From a virus: 36,997 nucleotides of DNA. The notes beneath the pieces were generated by a model, which was not told where the DNA came from, did not search any database, and worked only from the letters and a program-made list of their open reading frames with translations. The position numbers and the translations under genes were made by a program. Positions 32,226 through 36,997 of this stretch are shown in pieces (position 1 is the first letter of the stretch; each line of letters begins with the position of its first letter). The stretch covers positions 1 through 36,997 of IMG/VR virus record IMGVR_UViG_3300017963_007646. One strand, given 5' to 3'.

Positions 32226-32707
32226 TTCGCCGCCTCCGCCGGCAGGGCCTCAAGCTGCTTGAGTGTGCCGGGCATCTGCCCCGTGGATAGGGCATGTCGA
32301 ATGTGCGGCAGCGCGTGCTGGTAGATCGTCGCCCCGTCGGCCATCACGATGTACGGCATAAAGGCCTGCTCGAAACTTAAGACCCCATCCTGCACGCCGA
32401 CCAATAGCGCCTTGACCACAAGGCACAGGCTCCGCCATCGGCGGCGGACTTCCCGCTCCCAATCGGCCATCGCCTGCGATTGGCTACGGCGCTTGCCGGA
32501 TATCGGCGTATGCGTAAATACCGGGTCGTTGCGGTCCGGCAATGGGACGGACATTTGGCAATGGATCCGCCTGTACTCGAAGGCGATTTTGGCCTCATTG
32601 CCGTTACTGTAGTATCCAAAGGCGTCGGCGCCGAACCGCCGGAGCTGTCTTTCAATCTCCGCCCGGCTGCGATCCTCGCTGACCTGGGTTTTGTTGGCAT
32701 AGGGCAT
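32222..32707 (-). CDS. Conserved phage protein of the MPYANKT family
   Basis: A 161-residue protein whose start (MPYANKTQVSEDRSRAEIE) and later strands (DAFGYYSNGNEAKIAFEYRRIHCQMSVPLPDRNDP) match a widespread phage and prophage family of unknown function that recurs near early genes. A helical C-terminal half (EVRRRWRSLCLVVKALLVGVQDGVLSFEQAFMPYIVMADG) is also family-typical. The motif is strong enough to name the family, not the activity. Confidence 0.8.
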   Translation of the reverse strand: MPYANKTQVSEDRSRAEIERQLRRFGADAFGYYSNGNEAKIAFEYRRIHCQMSVPLPDRNDPVFTHTPISGKRRSQSQAMADWEREVRRRWRSLCLVVKALLVGVQDGVLSFEQAFMPYIVMADGATIYQHALPHIRHALSTGQMPGTLKQLEALPAEAAK

Positions 32708-32710
32708 TTA

Positions 32711-33319
32711 TCAGTCGCCCTCCCAGTTCTCAGATTCGCCGGCGTCGGGCAGTTCAGCAGCCCCGTCTGAAGCCCTGTCCGATTTTTCCGCGTCGGCCTT
32801 CTCCAGTTTCCGCTCCGTCCAGAACGCCTCGCAGGCGTCGGCGATCCTGTCGACGGCGGCCTTGCCGATACCGCGGATCTTCCGATACCAGAAATCGCCG
32901 TTGACGTTCATCCAATCCGTCAGCTCCCCAAGCGTCGTGATCGGCGTAGAGTTCTCGGCGAGTTTCTTCAGGATCCCCGGCGTCAGCCCCGGCCCCGGCA
33001 GTCGGTCCAGGTCAATCTCGCGCCAGTCGTCATCGTCGTCGTCGACGCCGATAAGCGATAGCACCTTTGTCGGCGCACCGTTCGCAGCCTGGACTGTCGG
33101 CTCGCCGTTTTCATCGAACATGCGGCCCTGCCCGCCCTCGGCGTCGCCGAGGAGGTCATCAAGATACGCCTCCGCCGCACGCAGCGTCTTTCGCAGTTCC
33201 TTTAGGTCCGCCAGGTCATCCGCGCATCGGCGGCGCAGTTCAACCACCCGCTTATGTGCCGCCGTGATCTCCGGCGGGAGCATCTTTGTCTCTGTTTGCG
33301 TTTCTTCGCCTTCGCACAT
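32711..33319 (-). CDS. Coiled-coil protein with helix-hairpin-helix C-terminal domain
   Basis: A 202-residue protein. Residues ~12-60 form a coiled coil (AAHKRVVELRRRCADDLADLKELRKTLRAAEAYL). An Asp-rich linker (DDDDDD) follows. Residues ~110-165 resemble a helix-hairpin-helix fold as in the RNA polymerase alpha C-terminal domain (LTPGILKKLAENSTPITTLGELTDWM..WYRKIRGIGKAAVDRIADAC), with the IRGIGKAAVDRI hairpin. It probably binds DNA or nucleoprotein without sequence specificity. Its role in phage development is unknown. Confidence 0.7.
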   Translation of the reverse strand: MCEGEETQTETKMLPPEITAAHKRVVELRRRCADDLADLKELRKTLRAAEAYLDDLLGDAEGGQGRMFDENGEPTVQAANGAPTKVLSLIGVDDDDDDWREIDLDRLPGPGLTPGILKKLAENSTPITTLGELTDWMNVNGDFWYRKIRGIGKAAVDRIADACEAFWTERKLEKADAEKSDRASDGAAELPDAGESENWEGD

Positions 33320-33354
33320 TGCATTGTCCTTTCACGTCCGTTGTCATGCCGGTT

Positions 33355-33432
33355 AAAAAAATCCCGGCGGGCGCATTCCGTGGCGCCTAGACCCGCAGGC
33401 CGCTCGGTCGTCCATGACCCGCCGGGTTTTTT
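33355..33432. other. Structured element: long inverted repeat with inner hairpins and T-run
   Basis: CCCGGCGGG (33363-33371) and CCCGCCGGG (33418-33426) form a 9-bp outer stem; seven As lie at the left edge and six Ts at the right edge, so either strand would end in a U-run. On the - strand the 46-nt interior can form two more hairpins: GACCG...CGGGTC and GGCGC...GCGCC. This predicts a three-way junction. A 20-codon frame (33353-33415, - strand) starts within and ends in the A/T run. It could be a terminator, attenuator or small structured RNA. Confidence 0.6.
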
Positions 33433-33464
33433 GCCCTTCGCGTCGCCGGCTCTCGCCGCTCGCG

Positions 33465-33719
33465 TCAGTCCTCGGTATCCGCCGGCGTGATGTCGACGAA
33501 GTACGAACGCCCGGGCTGGAATTGTGTCTGCTCGGTATCCGGCATCCTGATTTCCAGATGGCCGCCGGGCCTGCACCTGGGAAATTCCGAGTCCTCCCCG
33601 CCGCACTCGATGACGGTGGAAAACTCGACCGTTCCCTCAACGACGGGCTTGCCCTCCTCGTCGTACCCATCGGCGCATCGCTCGATCCGATCACATTTGA
33701 ATTTTCTTCTCACCTTCAT
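33465..33719 (-). CDS. Small beta-rich protein
   Basis: An 84-residue protein with AAAGGAC before the ATG. Mainly strands (MKVRRKFKCDRIERCADGY; VEGTVEFSTVIE; GGHLEIRMPDTEQ; YFVDITPAD); its three Cys might bind metal. The family was not recognised. It lies between a repeat-rich gap and the structured element. Confidence 0.65.
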   Translation of the reverse strand: MKVRRKFKCDRIERCADGYDEEGKPVVEGTVEFSTVIECGGEDSEFPRCRPGGHLEIRMPDTEQTQFQPGRSYFVDITPADTED

Positions 33720-33751
33720 CTCACGGTCCTTTCTCGCTGCTTCGTCGTTAT

Positions 33752-33796
33752 CCCGGCACTACGCCGGGCTTCGCGTCCGCCTGCCGTACGGCAGGC
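33752..33796. repeat. Hairpin plus 18-bp palindrome between two small genes
   Basis: CCCGGC-ACTAC-GCCGGG (33752-33768) and GCCTGCCGTACGGCAGGC (33779-33796, perfect 18-bp palindrome) lie within one 95-bp gap, followed by a CTTCGTG-type repeat at 33807-33813. The second is a copy of the CTGCC/GGCAG family. Confidence 0.7.
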
Positions 33797-33814
33797 CCTT
33801 TGCGTCCTTCGTGT

Positions 33815-34312
33815 TCACTCGCCGGGCCAATAGACCCGATACCCGTGGCCGAGGAAGTCGTTTCTCCGGCACTCCTGGCGATAGTATTCGTCGGGGCCGA
33901 ACTCTTTTCGCCACAGGGTGCACGCCCACAGAACCGCCGCAATGAACAGTCCCACCGCCGCCAGCGTGATCGCCGCCGGCCCGATCAATAGCGCCGCCAG
34001 GACGCCCGTCGCCGTTCGGCCGGCGGGTCCCAGCTTCGCCCAGCGCCAGCACCAGTAAGTCACGTTTCGTTTTTCTTTCCGCATCGTCATCGCGATCGTC
34101 CTTTCTTCCGGCGCGGCAGAGCCCGCCGGCCATCGCCCGTATCCCGCCGCCCGGATTCGCCGGATCTCCGCTTGGACCTTGGCGAAATACTCGGCCGTGG
34201 TCTGGCCTTTGATCTCGCGCTCCGTCATTCGCCCGTCGATGATCGCCACGGCGAAGCGCGTCAGATATTCGGTCTCGATCTCGCCAATCGTCCTGCTGGG
34301 AATGATTCTCAT
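33815..34312 (-). CDS. Small membrane protein with possible nested start
   Basis: A 165-residue protein from ATG 34312. The N-terminal half (MRIIPSRTIGEIETEYLTRFAVAIIDGRMTEREIKGQTTAEYFAKVQAEIRRI) is soluble and helical. The C-terminal half has a transmembrane segment (GVLAALLIGPAAITLAAVGLFIAAVLW). An internal ATG at 34090 (and 34084) has AAAGGA eight bases upstream, like most genes here, and would give about 91 residues with the membrane segment. A dual product or two genes fused by read-through is possible. Confidence 0.6.
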   Translation of the reverse strand: MRIIPSRTIGEIETEYLTRFAVAIIDGRMTEREIKGQTTAEYFAKVQAEIRRIRAAGYGRWPAGSAAPEERTIAMTMRKEKRNVTYWCWRWAKLGPAGRTATGVLAALLIGPAAITLAAVGLFIAAVLWACTLWRKEFGPDEYYRQECRRNDFLGHGYRVYWPGE

Positions 34313-34329
34313 ATCCCGCTGCTCTCCCT

Positions 34330-35088
34330 CTACCTGTCGCCCGCCCGAACGGCACAATCGCCCGCGACATCCATCATGGCCGGTAGCTCGACAACGATCT
34401 CGTCTGCGTTAAGGTCGACCAATTCGCCGGGCTTTGCTCTTACGGTCCGGAAGGTCTCCGTCTTCTTATTCAGGACACCCACCCATCGCTTCGTCGGCCC
34501 GACCCCGGCGATATCGCCTGCGATCCGAATCACCTTCTCACGTTCGACTGTGTCGATCGGCGCTTGATCGAGCATCGACGCCGGCACATTGCCCGCCGCC
34601 AACTCGACCGCCAGCAGAAAGAGCGAGAGCTGTCGGCTGGTAAACTGCCCCCGTTCGACCGCCTCGACGTGCGCCTGGAGGTGCGCCAAGGGCGCGCTGA
34701 CACCGACGATTTTTCGATTGACTCTCGCCGACTTTTCGATCTTCGCCTTGCGCCGCACTTCCGCCAGCGTTGCCTTTGTCGTATCTGCAAGGCACGCAAT
34801 CCCCAGCACCTTCTCATCCGATTCATCCAGCAGTCGGGCGACCAGGCTCCGAACGGCCGGCGCTGAACGTCGCAGGACCGCGGCAATCTCATCGGGCCTT
34901 TCGCCACGGTCGAGGGCCTCAACCACCATCGAGATCTCACCGATCGTCCATCGTTGATTATTTCCTGACGCATCTCCTCCCCCGCGGGCCTGGGGCTCGA
35001 CCCTAGCATCGCCCCCTGGATCCTTCAGCAAGGCCAATTGTCCGTCATTCTTTTCGCCTTTCGCTTCCTTCGCGTTCGCTTCACTCAT
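34330..35088 (-). CDS. HTH (SANT-like) DNA-binding protein
   Basis: A 252-residue protein from ATG 35088, with AAGGAG seven bases upstream. Residues ~45-85 (RWTIGEISMVVEALDRGERPDEIAAVLRRSAPAVRSLVARL) fit a SANT/Myb-like helix-turn-helix. The rest is mixed helices and strands (RKIVGVSAPLAHLQAHVEAVERGQFTSRQLSLFLLAVELAAG; VREKVIRIAGDIAGVG; ADEIVVELPAMM). It is the best candidate for a phage transcription factor in the window, because no classic repressor/Cro pair was found. Assignment is tentative. Confidence 0.62.
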   Translation of the reverse strand: MSEANAKEAKGEKNDGQLALLKDPGGDARVEPQARGGGDASGNNQRWTIGEISMVVEALDRGERPDEIAAVLRRSAPAVRSLVARLLDESDEKVLGIACLADTTKATLAEVRRKAKIEKSARVNRKIVGVSAPLAHLQAHVEAVERGQFTSRQLSLFLLAVELAAGNVPASMLDQAPIDTVEREKVIRIAGDIAGVGPTKRWVGVLNKKTETFRTVRAKPGELVDLNADEIVVELPAMMDVAGDCAVRAGDR

Positions 35089-35118
35089 TGTGGGCTCCTT
35101 CCCGTCTATTGCCGGCAT

Positions 35119-35709
35119 TCATGATCCCGCTGTTCTCAATGCTTTAACTTCGCGACAGTCCGACCGGGCGGGGCTCTTCATCGTCCGCACGGGCGATGCG
35201 TCGTCGCCCCGCCCGAGGTCGGCTTCCGTCGGGTTGATTCTCCCCGGCCGCTCGACAGCCCCGTACCGCCCTGCAACATAGGGAGTCCGGCATGGCATTC
35301 GCGGACGCGGGTCCAGCCATCCGCCGATGATTTCCATATCCTCATCAAAGGCGACCCCAGCTTCGCAACAGGCCTGTGCGTATCGGAACCCCTGAAACCC
35401 GCGCATGGGGATCGGCCTGATCCACGTCCACGTGTTGGCAGGCATATAGACGTAATATCCGGGCAGCCAGAGCCTGCCCGTCGTATCGCACCGGCGGTGC
35501 GTGGAGCGGTGCTTGACCCGGCTGACCAATGCGTATCCTCGAACGTAGCCGTCCTCGACGTAGTAGACCCGGTCGCCGGCGACTACATTGGGGTTGGCGT
35601 GATCCGGGAACCGCCGAAAGTACTCACCGCCGCCGGCGGCGACGGCGTCTGCCGCCTCTTGTGCCGCCGCCCGCATCTGCGCTTTCGGTGTCGTCACAAT
35701 GATGTCCAT
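35119..35709 (-). CDS. PUA/ASCH-like fold phage protein
   Basis: A 196-residue protein; its stop lies near 35119 and its ATG overlaps the TAA of the next upstream gene (TAATG). Residues ~45-115 (GDRVYYVEDGYVRGYALVSRVKH..; ..YYVYMPANTWTWIRPIPMRGFQGFRYA) match a phage family with a PUA/ASCH-like beta barrel that may bind RNA or modified bases. The C-terminus is long and basic. Function is inferred from fold resemblance only. Confidence 0.55.
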   Translation of the reverse strand: MDIIVTTPKAQMRAAAQEAADAVAAGGGEYFRRFPDHANPNVVAGDRVYYVEDGYVRGYALVSRVKHRSTHRRCDTTGRLWLPGYYVYMPANTWTWIRPIPMRGFQGFRYAQACCEAGVAFDEDMEIIGGWLDPRPRMPCRTPYVAGRYGAVERPGRINPTEADLGRGDDASPVRTMKSPARSDCREVKALRTAGS

Positions 35710-36185
35710 TAGTTTCCGCCTCCGGCGGGCATGTCCGAGGTTTGCGGTGTGTGGTTTGCGGCTCGAGAGGCGATGAACGCCAACATCTCAGAAGAGGTCA
35801 CAGCCAGGCAGTCGAACATCCGGACCATTAGTTCGGGCTCGCCGTCGGACAGGAGAATAACTGTCGGTTTCCCCCGGCCCGCGGCCCATCCCATTTCCAT
35901 CGATGCGCTCCGCCCGAACGGTTGCACCCCGACGAACAGGTCGGCCCACTCCATCGCCTTGAAGTCCTGCCCGTAGGCGTCGACCGCGATCGGATGGCCC
36001 AGGGCGGTGACATATTGTCTTGTGCTCCAGAGTCGATAATCTGGGTCGATCTCTGACCAATGAAAACCGTGATTCCCCTCCCGCGGGTTGCGGAAGTCAT
36101 ACACTTCATGCCCGGCGTGACGCAACTCGCTCACTACCTGGGGTTGCCATACGTTCCGCCAAGATGATGCGATATATATTTTCAC
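35709..36185 (-). CDS. Nucleoside 2-deoxyribosyltransferase-like protein
   Basis: A 158-residue protein from GTG 36185, chosen because GGAGGG lies six bases upstream. The N-terminus MKIYIASSWRN, DFRNP and the block ADLFVGVQPFGRSASMEMGWAAGRGKPTVIL fit the nucleoside deoxyribosyltransferase/Rossmann-like superfamily; Glu97 in SMEMGWA is the likely nucleophile and Asp82 a further conserved residue. Such enzymes exchange bases or hydrolyse N-glycosidic bonds of nucleotides. In a phage it could serve nucleotide salvage or metabolise signalling or NAD-like nucleotides. Confidence 0.72.
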   Translation of the reverse strand: MKIYIASSWRNVWQPQVVSELRHAGHEVYDFRNPREGNHGFHWSEIDPDYRLWSTRQYVTALGHPIAVDAYGQDFKAMEWADLFVGVQPFGRSASMEMGWAAGRGKPTVILLSDGEPELMVRMFDCLAVTSSEMLAFIASRAANHTPQTSDMPAGGGN

Positions 36186-36997
36186 TTCTTGCCCTCCGTG
36201 CTCTCCGTGGTCTTCGTGGTGATCTGTTTTTCGAGAATAGTCACATCCAGCCACCGCACGCCCCATGCCAGGGCCTCGGCGTGTGTGCGGAAAAACACGT
36301 CTAGCCTGTCGCCCTTGATCGCCCCTCCCCTGTCCAGTACCGGCACGGGTCGCCCGTCCGCGTACCCGGGAACCTGGACCATCGCGCCGAAGGCTATGTC
36401 TTTCGGCGCTGCGACGAAGCGCCCGCCGTTTGCCGTGACCGGCTCGCCGCCGGCGGTGATGCCGTCGGCCTGCGACCCGCAGCAGATGGCGCATGGGCAG
36501 TACGCCGTGACTCTCATCCGTCTGACGACAGGGGCGGGATGCGTGCGTTCAAAAAAACCGGCGGCGGGAGGCTCCCGTGGTGCTGCCGCCACGGTTATCG
36601 CCTTGCAACTCGGGTAGGAGGGGCCCCGGTCATCAGCCTGCCGACCTTTCTCAAGGGTCGCGGCGAGCCCGCCGCCGGCTGACCCAATTCCAGAGACTCG
36701 CCAGCTCCCGGCAGGCGAGTCTAGACGATCGACTTCCTCACCCCCCCGGGGGGCCGCGATTGCTCTCGGCCTCCCCGCACCGCCAGCCGTCAGACAGTAC
36801 GGATCCTCAGCCACTGTAGCATTTTTTATCAATTCCCCCGCCTTGGCGGGCCTGATCGCCAGGAGCACGATCACGCCCACCGCCGCGGCCAGCATCGTAG
36901 TCAACACCAACGATCGCGTCCGTTCTCGCCGGTACATATCGTTCAGTTCATTCCATGTCGGCATGGATGGGAGTTTCGACTTCCTAGTCTTGTTCAT
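36182..36997 (-). CDS. 3D-domain cell-wall-active protein
   Basis: A 271-residue protein reaching the window edge, which coincides with its ATG. It has a transmembrane anchor at ~29-48 and a Gly/Ala/Arg-rich linker to ~155. The C-terminal double-psi barrel of the 3D (Asp-Asp-Asp) type starts at MRVTAYCPC and ends VPVLDRGGAIKGDRLDVFF (Asp222, Asp230, Asp233 visible). Such domains occur in MltA-like lytic transglycosylases and stationary-phase wall proteins; here it may degrade peptidoglycan. The last 12 residues derive from a CACGGAG-type repeat. Its stop overlaps the GTG of the next gene. Confidence 0.78.
   Translation of the reverse strand: MNKTRKSKLPSMPTWNELNDMYRRERTRSLVLTTMLAAAVGVIVLLAIRPAKAGELIKNATVAEDPYCLTAGGAGRPRAIAAPRGGEEVDRLDSPAGSWRVSGIGSAGGGLAATLEKGRQADDRGPSYPSCKAITVAAAPREPPAAGFFERTHPAPVVRRMRVTAYCPCAICCGSQADGITAGGEPVTANGGRFVAAPKDIAFGAMVQVPGYADGRPVPVLDRGGAIKGDRLDVFFRTHAEALAWGVRWLDVTILEKQITTKTTESTEGKK

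Noticed and set aside
1-36997. CRISPR array, tRNA, rRNA, transposase or diversity-generating retroelement
   Set aside because: No regularly spaced repeats, no cloverleaf or rRNA-like segments, no transposase motifs and no reverse-transcriptase motifs were seen. No classical CI/Cro-type repressor pair was recognised either.

Overview
The window is almost entirely one tailed-phage genome, most likely an integrated prophage, in a GC-rich bacterium. It carries a tyrosine integrase at the left edge on the + strand. About 40 genes follow on the - strand, packed with 1-4 nt stop/start overlaps and transcribed right to left from 36997 to 1560. The head and packaging gene order is that of a lambda-like siphovirus: TerS, TerL, gpW-like, portal, protease/capsid, decoration, completion, tail terminator, tail tube, G/GT chaperone, tape measure, distal tail. 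No sheath or baseplate-wedge genes were seen, so a long non-contractile tail is inferred. The host cannot be named from the sequence. High GC, dispersed CTGCC...GGCAG palindromes, and CTTCGTG / CACGGAG-type repeats suggest a Planctomycetota-like or related uncultivated lineage, as a weak inference.

Layout in transcription order (right to left). 36997-29891 holds small early and accessory genes: a 3D-domain cell-wall protein, a nucleoside deoxyribosyltransferase-like enzyme, a PUA/ASCH-like protein, an HTH protein, small membrane and zinc-ribbon proteins, a helix-hairpin-helix protein and an amino-methyltransferase. 29824-26312 holds a large ParB-like protein and a probable replication protein with a long disordered linker. 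26157-19546 is packaging: TerS, TerL, a zinc-ribbon protein, two tandem ParB-domain proteins (one apparently the remnant of a ParB-methyltransferase fusion), a gpW-like connector and the portal. 19549-14056 is the head: a single ORF for protease, scaffold and capsid, a decoration protein with a beta-helix extension, a cluster of small membrane/lipoprotein genes that may be the lysis cassette, and a head-tail joining candidate. 14010-2522 is the tail, with a large SGNH/lectin-like fibre placed early, a frameshifted tail chaperone pair, the tape measure and four distal tail genes. 2414-1560 is a secreted coiled-coil protein behind its own candidate promoter, and so looks like a moron. 1-1519 is the integrase with a coupled membrane zinc-ribbon gene, ending in a hairpin terminator between the convergent transcripts.

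The observations most worth checking are: a canonical A AAT TTT slippery heptamer joining the two tail chaperone frames; the protease-scaffold-capsid fusion with a well-placed internal start; the in-frame deletion that turned a ParB-methyltransferase into a 158-residue protein; an 80-nt structured element ending in a T-run at 33355-33432; and the beta-helix fused to a capsid decoration domain. No tRNA, rRNA, CRISPR array, transposase or reverse transcriptase was seen. No non-coding gap exceeds 300 bases.
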